Shown piece by piece: positions 8,963-16,457 of a stretch of DNA of 24,707 nt. The translations under genes and the position numbers were made by a program. The first letter of the stretch is position 1. Each line of letters begins with the position of its first letter. The notes beneath the pieces were generated by a model. The model saw only the letters and a program-made list of their open reading frames with translations, was not told the origin of the DNA and searched no databases. The stretch is from a virus: positions 1-24,707 of IMG/VR virus record IMGVR_UViG_3300032676_001946; one strand, given 5' to 3'.

Positions 8963-9665
8963 GGCGCACCGCCGCGAGATACGTGCGGTTGAGCATCGGG
9001 TGATCCTGGTCAGTCGGCCCCCAGTCACCATCCGGATGGAAGGCAATCACATCGAGCCGATCATCGTCGGTGCGGAAGCGATGCAGTTCCCGCTCCTCAA
9101 TGCAAAAGAGCGTGCCGGCGACCAGCGGAATTTCCCGGTCGGCAAAGCAGGCGAACCCCGTGCCGCGCGCCACCACCCCTAATCGGATCGACGGATGAAT
9201 GTGAAACGACTGGCGCACACCGGCAGGAAACGACAGGTGGTTCAGGCTGGGGTCGCCACGGCGCGGCGGGTAGACCAGGAGCGAATCGGAGCAGTTGTCG
9301 ATGTAGCACAAGCGTCCCGATGCCTCGATTGGACCGCCGACCAAGCCTTGTCCCCGAAAGCCATGCCGCACGACCGCAAAAACCTGGGCATCACCCTCCC
9401 CGGCAAGGGACAGCGTGGCTGCTTCAGCACCGGTCGCATGGCAAAAATACTGGCCTTGGCCCGCATTGCGAAGCAGAGCGCCGGGTGCCGATGCATGCTG
9501 GCCAGCAACGAGGTGTGCCGCCCCATCGGCAGCGCCAGTAATCACATAGCCATACAGCGTCGAGAAAGGCGGCACGGTCAGATGGGTTTGGGTGTCCTTG
9601 GACAAGCGCCAGGCCTGCGATGGATACATGCCATGTCGGCCATCAATGTAGTCACCAGTTTGCAT
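8955..9665 (-). CDS. Cupin-fold protein (probable bicupin)
   Basis: A 236-residue protein. The C-terminal half fits a cupin: FPAGVRQSFHIHPSIRLGVVA has the first-motif spacing with His155 and His157, and IPLVAGTLFCIEERELHRF supplies the second motif with His195. The usual Glu ligand of motif 1 is replaced (Arg161), so metal binding may be altered. Residues about 30-110 look like a degenerate first cupin barrel without the histidines. Cupins include isomerases, dioxygenases and sensors, so the reaction cannot be named. The gene starts two bases after the stop of the 108-residue protein gene and overlaps the oxygenase, so all three are probably expressed together. Confidence 0.65.
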   Translation of the reverse strand: MQTGDYIDGRHGMYPSQAWRLSKDTQTHLTVPPFSTLYGYVITGAADGAAHLVAGQHASAPGALLRNAGQGQYFCHATGAEAATLSLAGEGDAQVFAVVRHGFRGQGLVGGPIEASGRLCYIDNCSDSLLVYPPRRGDPSLNHLSFPAGVRQSFHIHPSIRLGVVARGTGFACFADREIPLVAGTLFCIEERELHRFRTDDDRLDVIAFHPDGDWGPTDQDHPMLNRTYLAAVRHE

Positions 9666-9667
9666 GA

Positions 9668-9994
9668 TCAGGCTCCAGCTGTGGTGGTGCTGACGGCGAT
9701 GCCGTTGGCTTTGTTGTAGACCGAAGCCGCCCCAGCAATTTTGGCCAGGTCTGCGCTATTTGCCGCCTGAAAACTGGCGTAGTCGGCCTGGCTGTTCCAG
9801 ACCGTGGTGGTGGACTTGGTGAGTCCGTCGGGTGAAATCACCACGGAGCGCGACTGGACTGCCGGGTTGGTACGCACGGCGTGGCTGACGTTGGCCATTG
9901 ATGCAGCGACGTCCGGGGTCAGGCTGGTACTGTCTTTGAAACTTGTCACGCCACTGGCGGGACGGGTCGTGGTTTTGGTCACGGTAAACGTCAT
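9668..9994 (-). CDS. Unknown 108-residue Thr/Ser-rich phage protein
   Basis: I recognise no family. The chosen start is the ATG at 9994, preceded by AGAGGA at good spacing; a longer frame to 10063 has no ribosome site. The product starts MTFTVTKTTTRPASGV and is rich in Thr, Ser and Ala. An alternating strand-like stretch (SRSVVISPDGLTKSTTTVWN) and a helix (ADYASFQAANSADLAKIAGA) suggest a small alpha/beta fold. No signal peptide, membrane segment or catalytic motif is visible. It lies between the PP-loop ATPase and the cupin, so it could be a substrate or partner of those enzymes, or a minor virion protein. Confidence 0.6.
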   Translation of the reverse strand: MTFTVTKTTTRPASGVTSFKDSTSLTPDVAASMANVSHAVRTNPAVQSRSVVISPDGLTKSTTTVWNSQADYASFQAANSADLAKIAGAASVYNKANGIAVSTTTAGA

Positions 9995-10136
9995 GGTTAT
10001 GTCCTCTTTCGGGATGGTTGAAAAATCAGGACGCACGGAGCACGGTCTGCGGCTGTTGGCCACAAGCCGGACTTCAAACGTCAGGGATCAATAAAGATCA
10101 GCAGCGAGCGCTGGCGGGCTCAGTGCTTGGCAGTTG

Positions 10137-11171
10137 TCAGGTACTGCCGGGACTGCTATCGCGGGCTAGGCAAACGAATGCCTGCAAACCAGCCTGGTCG
10201 ACTGGCAGGCCATCACTGGTAATTGCTGCGACCGGCGGGTATTTAAAAACCCGGCACAGGGAGCCGATCTTCAACTTGGCCAGGTACGCGTCATCGCCGG
10301 TGAACGAAGCGATGTATCGCTTGGCTGGCATCTTGTAGGTATCGATGCGGTGGCCCAGTTTTTCTGCAGGATGCGTGAGGCTCCAGCGCTGAAAATCATC
10401 GGTATCGAAGAAGTGCTGCACCCGACCGAACAGCGGCCGGTAGTCAGCGCGCTCTTCATACAGAAGGTGGCGGAATTTCACGTGCTGCCACTTCTGCGAA
10501 AAATTCCACCACCACAAAAAGTCCTGTGTGCTCACCAATGGGTACGGCGCTTCAACAGCAATCGGCGCATAGCGCTGGTAGAGCGCGTCCCCCATGACAG
10601 CATCCCCAGCCAGACTGGCAAAGAGGCGCGGCAGAACTTGTTCGTGTGGCAAAAAGAGGCTCTCGAAGCCCAGGCGCCGCGTGCATTCAAGCATCAGATC
10701 GGAGCCGAAGAGTTGGTCACCCAGTTCGCCCGTTACCACCACCTCGTCATACAGTCCGGCCTTACCCACGGTGCGCTGCACAGCCAGCTTGCCGGCAATG
10801 TGGTCATGGTAGAAGGCCGGGTTTTCCGCGATGCTGTGACTCGATAGAAATACGGTCAGCCGGTCATGTTCATTGGACGGCAGTGCTTTGAGCATGGACA
10901 CCAAGGTCACGGTCGAATCAATGCCGCCAGACCACATGATGTGCAGACGCGTGTTCGCTGCCAGCAAGGCCTGGGCACGGATATCGCAGCAATCGGCAAA
11001 CGACAGGTTGGCTCCCTCCGGGCTGGGCATCGGGCAGCAAGCATCAAAGCGCAACAAGTCCGGCTTGGCTTGCAAACGCGAGGTCGTGACCACGCCGCCC
11101 ACGACCTTGCGCAACCCGCTGGCCAGTGGGTTCCCCTGGATCAGATTACGCGCAACCAATAACTCAGTCAT
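10137..11171 (-). CDS. Asparagine-synthetase-like PP-loop ATPase without glutaminase domain
   Basis: Protein of 344 residues with a PP-loop (SGGIDST, 81-87) after a strand (RLHIMW), the ATP-pyrophosphatase signature of asparagine synthetases and lasso-peptide cyclases. A second motif, TGELGDQLFGSD (147-158), resembles the GEGADELFGGY loop of asparagine synthetase. These enzymes adenylate a carboxylate (or carbonyl) and let an amine attack it. The N-terminal 70 residues are not a class II glutaminase: there is no catalytic Cys after the start Met, so ammonia or another amine would come from elsewhere. It overlaps the preceding 208-residue gene by 8 bases. A 142-base gap with no recognisable promoter follows before the next gene. 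Substrate unknown; a role in modifying a virion protein is inference. Confidence 0.72.
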   Translation of the reverse strand: MTELLVARNLIQGNPLASGLRKVVGGVVTTSRLQAKPDLLRFDACCPMPSPEGANLSFADCCDIRAQALLAANTRLHIMWSGGIDSTVTLVSMLKALPSNEHDRLTVFLSSHSIAENPAFYHDHIAGKLAVQRTVGKAGLYDEVVVTGELGDQLFGSDLMLECTRRLGFESLFLPHEQVLPRLFASLAGDAVMGDALYQRYAPIAVEAPYPLVSTQDFLWWWNFSQKWQHVKFRHLLYEERADYRPLFGRVQHFFDTDDFQRWSLTHPAEKLGHRIDTYKMPAKRYIASFTGDDAYLAKLKIGSLCRVFKYPPVAAITSDGLPVDQAGLQAFVCLARDSSPGST

Positions 11172-11790
11172 GGCAGCCGAACCTCACAAAAAGCGGATCA
11201 AGATCGGCGGCGCAACGTGCCGCACGTACCTGCGCCAGCGTCTTCAGGCGGCGCACCTCGGACTGCACCAGTGCATCCTGGCGATCGGCGTATTCCATGC
11301 GCACCCGATCGGCGGCCGTGGTCAGCGTCGTTTCCCAAGCGTCGGCGATGGCTTGCAGCAAGGGCAATTCGCCACCGGGAGAAATGTCACTGCCCGCACG
11401 CTCGCCATTGCCCAATTGCTGGCACTCACCATAGGCCAGATCCAATAAGCGATCCTGCAGCGGCAACGACCCCTGCGTGAATCCGGCGCGCTGGGTACGC
11501 AGTGCTGCGTGCACACGATCCATCAGCAACAGGCGGCGATAGTGAAAACGGTAGTCTTCCGTATCGGGCGCAGTGTCTTGTCCCACTGCTGCCACCACCC
11601 CGTCACGTAGCCGATACAGGTAGGGCTTGCGGTAGCTGAACCCATCTGGCACTTCGCCCCAGTGGTGGAAGGGTTCGTAGCGCTCGTCGAGTTCCCGGGC
11701 AAGATGCTGCCGATCCAGATCGACGTAGTTGATGACATAGACGATAACGCCGGTGGGCATGAATACCAGACCGGCCATTTGCAAATACAT
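11164..11790 (-). CDS. Unknown 208-residue phage protein after the fibre gene
   Basis: No family recognised. AGGAG lies shortly before the ATG, 12 bases after the fibre gene stop. The N-terminus (MYLQMAGLVFMPTGVIVYVINY) is beta-rich and hydrophobic rather than a clear signal peptide. The rest is rich in charged helices, with paired Arg and Tyr in the middle (SYRKPYLYRLRDG, EDYRFHYRRLLL). A position right after a tail fibre is often that of a fibre chaperone or tail-tip assembly factor, but nothing in the sequence proves this. It overlaps the PP-loop ATPase gene and may belong to the same functional group. Confidence 0.6.
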   Translation of the reverse strand: MYLQMAGLVFMPTGVIVYVINYVDLDRQHLARELDERYEPFHHWGEVPDGFSYRKPYLYRLRDGVVAAVGQDTAPDTEDYRFHYRRLLLMDRVHAALRTQRAGFTQGSLPLQDRLLDLAYGECQQLGNGERAGSDISPGGELPLLQAIADAWETTLTTAADRVRMEYADRQDALVQSEVRRLKTLAQVRAARCAADLDPLFVRFGCHD

Positions 11791-11802
11791 GTGCTTCTCC
11801 TA

Positions 11803-12321
11803 TCAGCCTTGAGGTGGGGGTGGAGGCGGCGGAGGTGGTGGCGGCGGTACAGGCGCGGGCGTTGGAGTTGGTGCAGGCGTCGGTGTGGGTGTCGGCGTCG
11901 GAGCCGGCGTTGGCGTTGGCGTTGGCGTTGGCGTTGGCGTTGGCGTTGGCGTTGGCGTTGGCGTTGGCGTTGGCGTTGGCGTTGGCACAGGAGCAGGAGC
12001 AGGTGTCGGAGCCGGGGTCGGGGTCGGGGTCGGTGCGGGTGCCGGCGGTTTGTAGGACGCCAATGCTGAGGTGATGGCAGCTTGAACCAAGGCATTGATC
12101 GCCAGCGTGAGCTGGTTGAGTGCGGTGCGATCAGGCGTCAACCCACCCGCGATGATCGCGTTGCGGATTTCCTCGCTGACTTGATAGAACCAATAATCCC
12201 CCGGCGTCGTGGCCGGCGTATTCGTGGTTGGGTTGCCATCCGTGGGAAATCCGATCGACGGATTGCCGGGCACGGCAGGCGGGGTTTGGGCAGCATTGGC
12301 TTCCCAGACGCGGTTGTCCAT
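11803..12321 (-). CDS. Short tail-fibre-like protein with Pro-Thr repeat and polyproline end
   Basis: Protein of 172 residues directly after the gp48-type baseplate gene, where Mu-like phages encode the tail fibre. Residues 1-90 form a plausible attachment domain, with [19 protein letters not shown] and a helix [19 protein letters not shown]. From residue 92 on it is almost wholly Pro with Thr or Ala: about 65 residues of PT/PA dipeptides, then VP followed by 12 consecutive prolines and a final QG. No globular receptor-binding domain follows. The extended rod-like end should be stiff and may be a linker, a bristle or a substrate for hydroxylation or glycosylation. A ribosome site (AGGAGA) precedes the ATG. 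Translating the proline run should depend on EF-P. Confidence 0.7.
   Translation of the reverse strand: MDNRVWEANAAQTPPAVPGNPSIGFPTDGNPTTNTPATTPGDYWFYQVSEEIRNAIIAGGLTPDRTALNQLTLAINALVQAAITSALASYKPPAPAPTPTPTPAPTPAPAPVPTPTPTPTPTPTPTPTPTPTPTPTPTPAPTPTPTPTPAPTPTPAPVPPPPPPPPPPPPQG
11906..11983 (-). repeat. 13 perfect tandem hexamers encoding (Pro-Thr)n
   Basis: Thirteen uninterrupted copies of GGCGTT (+ strand), read on - as alternating Pro and Thr codons. Imperfect related hexamers flank the block on both sides (about 11865-12045). As the unit is six bases, slippage would change the length of the protein rod by two residues per copy without breaking the frame. Confidence 0.95.
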
Positions 12322-12339
12322 GAAATCTCCTACAAGACT

Positions 12340-12984
12340 TTAGGTGTAACTGAACAGCAAGGTGGTATGAGCCGGCTTCAGGCGGCGCATGACGCACTCG
12401 AGCATCGTGTTGCCCCATGCCGCAAGCGGGTCCGACACGCGACCTTTGACGGTGAGCGTGCTTTTTGTGTTACCCAGCGCAACGGATATGGTCCAGGCGT
12501 AGATCCAGCCAGCGTTGGCCAGTGGGTTGTTCACCGCAGACATGACGGTATCGACCTGCTGCCAACCTTCCGTGATCGTGATGGCCAGGCCCATTGCCTT
12601 GGCTACGGCGATGAAATAAGCGCGTGACTGGCCACCCACTTGCACGAGTTTGGAAACCAGCGCCGCTTGCAACTGCGCGTGCGTTTGCTGGCCCGCCAGC
12701 GCCGCAACGCAGGGGTCGGGCAAACCGGCAACGCGTTCCCAGTCTGCAAATAGCTCATTGCTCGTGCGCGGATCAGCCTCTTCGATGAGCTGCCAGTTGC
12801 GTGCATCCAGCCGGGCCAGTTCCTGCGACAGGCCAGTGAGCATCTGCGTGACGGCAGCGTCCGGATCATCGGTCCACGCCGGGCCATAGGGCAGGAGTTC
12901 CTGCAACATGGCCAGATAGTCGTCTGGCGCCAGTGCCTGGCTGACCTGCTGGATGGGCTGTTTGGCCTGATTCGTTATTGCCAT
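12340..12984 (-). CDS. Baseplate/tail protein, Mu gp48 (YmfQ/DUF2313) family
   Basis: A 214-residue protein of the DUF2313/YmfQ family (Mu gp48), a baseplate component next to the fibre attachment point. The N-terminal signature is clear: DYLAMLQELLPYGPAW, then a helix and FADWERVAGLPDPC. The chosen ATG at 12984 overlaps the end of the gp47 gene by 10 bases; 26 upstream in-frame codons would lie inside gp47. It is followed within 20 bases by the fibre-like gene, matching Mu gene order. Confidence 0.88.
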   Translation of the reverse strand: MAITNQAKQPIQQVSQALAPDDYLAMLQELLPYGPAWTDDPDAAVTQMLTGLSQELARLDARNWQLIEEADPRTSNELFADWERVAGLPDPCVAALAGQQTHAQLQAALVSKLVQVGGQSRAYFIAVAKAMGLAITITEGWQQVDTVMSAVNNPLANAGWIYAWTISVALGNTKSTLTVKGRVSDPLAAWGNTMLECVMRRLKPAHTTLLFSYT

Positions 12985-14048
12985 GTCACGCTGCCCATCA
13001 CCGGGATCTGCCCAGCGGCCATCAAGACATTGGCGTTTGGTGTGATCAGCACGTAGTCCCACTCGCTGGCGGCAGCCGAGATGGCCGAGCGCATGTGCGA
13101 GAGCAAAATCACGCCGCCTGGCTCCCCTTCACGGACCAGCAAGTCAGCCAGTTCGGCCGTGACCGCGTTTTGCTCGGACACGGTGTCAGGATTCAGACCC
13201 TGGATCGTGAAATTGATCGGCACGGCAGTCGGCGCGTACACGGTCACGTGTGCAGTCACCGGGCGCACGCCGTCAATGTAGGCAGCCACCGTCGCAATCT
13301 GCGCAGCGGTGGGCAGGATGGCGCTGCTCGCGCCATTACCTTCACCATTGCCATCACAAACAAAAGCCACGCCCACGGTGCCCTGGCCGAATTGCTCCGG
13401 TACACACCAGGCGCGCGTCGCCGCGCCACCCGGTGCGCCCAGGGTCCATTGCACATAGTCGTTGGCGTCACCGCCTTGTGGCGGCTGCTGAATGCGATTG
13501 AGCAGCCGGGCGCGCAAACTGTCGTCCGACTCGAGATCACTCCCGCCGGACAGCACACCGAGCAAGGCAGAGGTCTGCACGCCGAGGATGGGCGTGACCA
13601 GATTGGCGGTCTGCCCCGAATAGTTATTGCCAGCCGCCGCAGACACCAACGCAGCAACCGGCGCAGTAGCCTGAGTTCCGCTCACGGTGATATCGGCCGT
13701 GGTCTGGAACTGTGTGCCATCCAGTGTCTGTACCAGCGTTCCAGACGGAATGTCGGCTGCGCCTGGCGTCACCGTGAAAGTGATGGCGCCGGTTGCGGGT
13801 GCGGCCGCCAGCCGCTGCACGCCCCAAATCGACGCCCAGCGTTCCAGAAACTCGGTCTCAGCGGTATCGATGATGATCTGGCGGCTCACCCACTCAATGA
13901 AGCCGTACAGGCCGTGGGCGACACCGGCCAGCACCCGCGCATACACCTGGGCGTCCATGCGGCGAAGCACATTGTCCAGTTGCAGCCGCTGGAACACATC
14001 ATTGGTGGTGCGATTGATCAGATCCGCAAGGGACGGTCGATTAAACAT
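12975..14048 (-). CDS. Baseplate J-like protein, Mu gp47 family
   Basis: A 357-residue baseplate wedge protein of the Baseplate_J family (Mu gp47, P2 gpJ), which links the central hub to the outer baseplate. Markers are the N-terminus FNRPSLADLINRTTNDV and the conserved core SGGSDLESDDSLRARLLNRI followed by PPQGGDANDYVQW. The start is the ATG at 14048, overlapping the gp46 gene by 8 bases; in-frame codons further up lie inside gp46 and look like shadow sequence. Length is normal for Mu-type proteins. Confidence 0.92.
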   Translation of the reverse strand: MFNRPSLADLINRTTNDVFQRLQLDNVLRRMDAQVYARVLAGVAHGLYGFIEWVSRQIIIDTAETEFLERWASIWGVQRLAAAPATGAITFTVTPGAADIPSGTLVQTLDGTQFQTTADITVSGTQATAPVAALVSAAAGNNYSGQTANLVTPILGVQTSALLGVLSGGSDLESDDSLRARLLNRIQQPPQGGDANDYVQWTLGAPGGAATRAWCVPEQFGQGTVGVAFVCDGNGEGNGASSAILPTAAQIATVAAYIDGVRPVTAHVTVYAPTAVPINFTIQGLNPDTVSEQNAVTAELADLLVREGEPGGVILLSHMRSAISAAASEWDYVLITPNANVLMAAGQIPVMGSVTWQ

Positions 14049-14508
14049 TGAGCAAACTCCAGAGGTTCTGGAACTGAATGAGTGCCAGAATGCGCCCATT
14101 GGCCTGATAGATCGTGCAACCCAGTGCCAGCGTGAACAGACCCTGGCGCTCGCTGCTGACGTCAATGCGCGCGGCGACCTGGTCATCGACCAGCCACTGC
14201 AGGGCTTCCACGGCATAGTCCTTCGCTTGTTGGACCGTGGTATCCGTCAGCTTGGCGCGTGCGAGCAACCACAGGCGCGAACCGATCCGGTCGTTCGGTG
14301 CTGGCGGGAATGAATCGCCCCACCAACCCATCCTAAAACTCCCCCGATTCGGCAGCACGTCATCGTCATTGGCGCGCCGCCATGTGAACAGAGAGATGAT
14401 CACAGCGCGCACCAGCGGGTCGGAGAGGTCGTTGTCGATGTCCTGCAAAAGGCCGAGCATCGTCGACTGGCCGTCAATGTTGACGCTCAAAGGCATGGTG
14501 TCGCGCAT
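14041..14508 (-). CDS. Baseplate protein, Mu gp46 family
   Basis: A 155-residue protein of the phage GP46 family, a baseplate component related in place to P2 gpW/T4 gp25. Signatures are a tryptophan-glycine motif (RMGWWGDSFPP), GSRLWLLARAKL and a helix ending EALQWLVDDQVA. It begins three bases after the stop of the gp45-type gene and overlaps gp47. A second ATG four codons in (14496) is possible; the first is used because it keeps the tight spacing. Confidence 0.88.
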   Translation of the reverse strand: MRDTMPLSVNIDGQSTMLGLLQDIDNDLSDPLVRAVIISLFTWRRANDDDVLPNRGSFRMGWWGDSFPPAPNDRIGSRLWLLARAKLTDTTVQQAKDYAVEALQWLVDDQVAARIDVSSERQGLFTLALGCTIYQANGRILALIQFQNLWSLLNV

Positions 14509-14511
14509 GGG

Positions 14512-15150
14512 CTATTCCTGTTGGTTGGGCGCAGCGGTAGTGAAGCTGTCGCCGTGACTGTCGCTGCCACTGTGCGTGTGACCGTTGTATGTTGCACGCA
14601 TGCCCGCCATGGTTTTAGCGCCACCCTGGTCTGCTACGTTTTGCGCGGCCGTGATGTTCTGGTCACAGGTCAAGTCCTGCGTGACTTCGAGCGTGCCCAC
14701 AACCTTGCTGTTGGCATTGATGGTGAGGCCGCCTGCAAACGTCATCGTGCCGCTGCCGTCGCCGTTCATCACAACGGTTGATCCGGCCTTGTCGGTGAGC
14801 TTCACGCCAGCGCGCATCAAATAGACCGACTGGCCCTGATCGTCATGCAGGATGACTTCACCGGCAGCCAGACCCTGCACCCGGTAGCGCCTATCAGCCA
14901 CACACACGACCACGCCGTGCGAGCGATCGCCATCAAGGAACAGCGCCAGACATTCGGCGCCGGCATTGGGATGGCTGGTGAAGCCGTAGGGCTCGAAATG
15001 TTCCACATCGGCCTTGGTTTCACCCGCCAGCAGGCGTAGCTGCAGGCTTTGCATTTTGGTGGCGGCATTGATCAAGGTGACGCTGCCGCGCGCGATCATG
15101 TTCGAGAGGCGCCGCGCATAAGGTGCAACCAATCGGGCGAAGTCGGTCAT
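14512..15150 (-). CDS. Baseplate spike protein, Mu gp45 (gpV-like) family
   Basis: A 212-residue membrane-piercing spike of the contractile tail. An OB-like N-terminal domain (about 20-100) is followed by a strand-rich segment (VYLMRAGVKLTDKAGS, TMTFAGGLTINANSKVVGTL) expected to form a trimeric beta-helix. The C-terminus holds YNGHTHSGSD with His191 and His193, the HxH motif that binds a metal ion at the tip of such spikes. AAGGA precedes the ATG. Gene order between gpP and gp46 is as in Mu. Confidence 0.9.
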   Translation of the reverse strand: MTDFARLVAPYARRLSNMIARGSVTLINAATKMQSLQLRLLAGETKADVEHFEPYGFTSHPNAGAECLALFLDGDRSHGVVVCVADRRYRVQGLAAGEVILHDDQGQSVYLMRAGVKLTDKAGSTVVMNGDGSGTMTFAGGLTINANSKVVGTLEVTQDLTCDQNITAAQNVADQGGAKTMAGMRATYNGHTHSGSDSHGDSFTTAAPNQQE

Positions 15151-15160
15151 TGCCGTCCTT

Positions 15161-16456
15161 TCACGCTATATCCCCCCAGTTGTCACCACCACCCTTTTTG
15201 ACTTTGCCCTTGATCGGCTTGGCTGCCTTGGAGCGATAACCGTCTGGTGGCCCGACACGCAATTGCGTGCGCAAGCCGTTCTCGTCGAGCAGGTAGTGCA
15301 CCTCGGCAATCACCATGACCTGATCGAACCCGATCAGGCCGTCGTGCACCGGGACCAACAAGTTCGGCACCCACAAACTGCCATCGGATTGCCGCCAGCC
15401 AGCCACCGTGTAGGTGGTTTCCAGCGCTTTGGCAGCGCGGTGCGCACGCTCGTAGAGTGCCCGGTCCTGACAGGTGCCGGCATCGGCGTGGCCGACCTGC
15501 TTGAGCACCAGCACCCGAAAACGTTTGGAGCGGGCATCTGCAAGGCTTGCGGTCACCGGCGCTCCGGTGTCCGTTGTGCCGCCTTCGAAATCGGCCTCAC
15601 TGTCGTCATCCCCCTCGGCTTCGTTGGCGTCTTCACCAAAATCGCTGTCATTACCCGCGCGCTGACCCTTGACGATGTAGCTCGACATCACGGCCTTGAA
15701 GTCGAGCTCACAGGACGCCTCCCTTATGTTTTGTCCCAAAGCCAGCGAGGTCGATGCGTTGCCGGTACTGCCCACGTCAATGAAAACAAGATCGCCCTTT
15801 TCGTTATCGGTCGAGAGCACATGGCGCAGGCGCATCAGCCGGTCGATGCACTCGAACACGGTCTCGCCCACCTGCACATGGTGCTCGGTGATCGGCGCAC
15901 CGGTGTCGATCTCTGTCAGCACCCGCACGCCATAGGGCGCGGCCAGGGCGGCAGCTATCGCTTCCAGTTTCGCGTTGCGCCAGACATTGGTATTCGAGGC
16001 TGCCGGCCGAACCACCGTGCCGGCTTTACCGTCCTTGCCTTTGACGTCCGCCCACAGACCATTACTCGATGCGGGCGCAGTCCCACCTGAATCGGGCGGA
16101 CAGCAGTCAACCAGATCGCTGGTCTTGCTGCGCCCCTTGACGGCAAGGGACACGCGCTTGCCGTCGTACTGCATCGGGGTTGCATCCACATACCCCGTCA
16201 GCACCAGGTCACTGCCGATGAATACCTGACAGGCATCGAAGGGGCGAATGCGTCGGGACAGATAGGCTGCAGCGGTCGTGCCAACTGATGCCTGTGCGGG
16301 CCAGCGGTCGGTGACCACCAACTCGAAACTTCGTGCCTGACGCTCAATGCCGGCCTCAATGTGGATCTGTTTCCAGCCGCCATACTCCTGACCGCCGACG
16401 ATGAGGCGCACCTGATTCTCCGGCAGGCCTGCCGGATACCCTGGATCAATGTTCAT
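15161..16456 (-). CDS. Baseplate hub protein, Mu gpP (gp44) family
   Basis: A 431-residue hub protein corresponding to Mu gpP/gp44 and T4 gp27, the ring joining tail tube and spike. The N-terminus (ENQVRLIVGGQEYGGWKQI, then FELVVTDRWP) and the segment GYVDATPMQYDGKRVSLAVKGRS are typical. An acidic stretch (about 280-300, rich in Asp and Glu) lies in a surface loop region. It starts one base after the stop of the gpN gene. The call rests on sequence pattern and on position between gpN and the spike gene. Confidence 0.88.
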   Translation of the reverse strand: MNIDPGYPAGLPENQVRLIVGGQEYGGWKQIHIEAGIERQARSFELVVTDRWPAQASVGTTAAAYLSRRIRPFDACQVFIGSDLVLTGYVDATPMQYDGKRVSLAVKGRSKTSDLVDCCPPDSGGTAPASSNGLWADVKGKDGKAGTVVRPAASNTNVWRNAKLEAIAAALAAPYGVRVLTEIDTGAPITEHHVQVGETVFECIDRLMRLRHVLSTDNEKGDLVFIDVGSTGNASTSLALGQNIREASCELDFKAVMSSYIVKGQRAGNDSDFGEDANEAEGDDDSEADFEGGTTDTGAPVTASLADARSKRFRVLVLKQVGHADAGTCQDRALYERAHRAAKALETTYTVAGWRQSDGSLWVPNLLVPVHDGLIGFDQVMVIAEVHYLLDENGLRTQLRVGPPDGYRSKAAKPIKGKVKKGGGDNWGDIA

Positions 16457-16457
16457 G

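Noticed and set aside
11820-12050. Possible CRISPR-like or regulatory repeat array
   Set aside because: Repeats are six-base tandem units with no spacers, lying in frame within a coding gene.
11662-12074. + strand ORFs with Trp-Arg or Leu-Ala repeats
   Set aside because: Produced by the hexamer array read on the wrong strand; the - strand reading has a ribosome site and a plausible N-terminal domain.
11803-12321. Diversity-generating retroelement target at the fibre gene
   Set aside because: No reverse transcriptase, template repeat or adenine-biased variable region is visible; variation here would be by repeat slippage instead.
12978-14051. 357-codon ORF on the + strand
   Set aside because: Exact antisense shadow of the gp47 baseplate gene, with no recognisable motif.
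15263-16090. 275-codon ORF on the + strand
   Set aside because: Antisense to the gpP gene, which has clear family matches; composition is that of a shadow frame.
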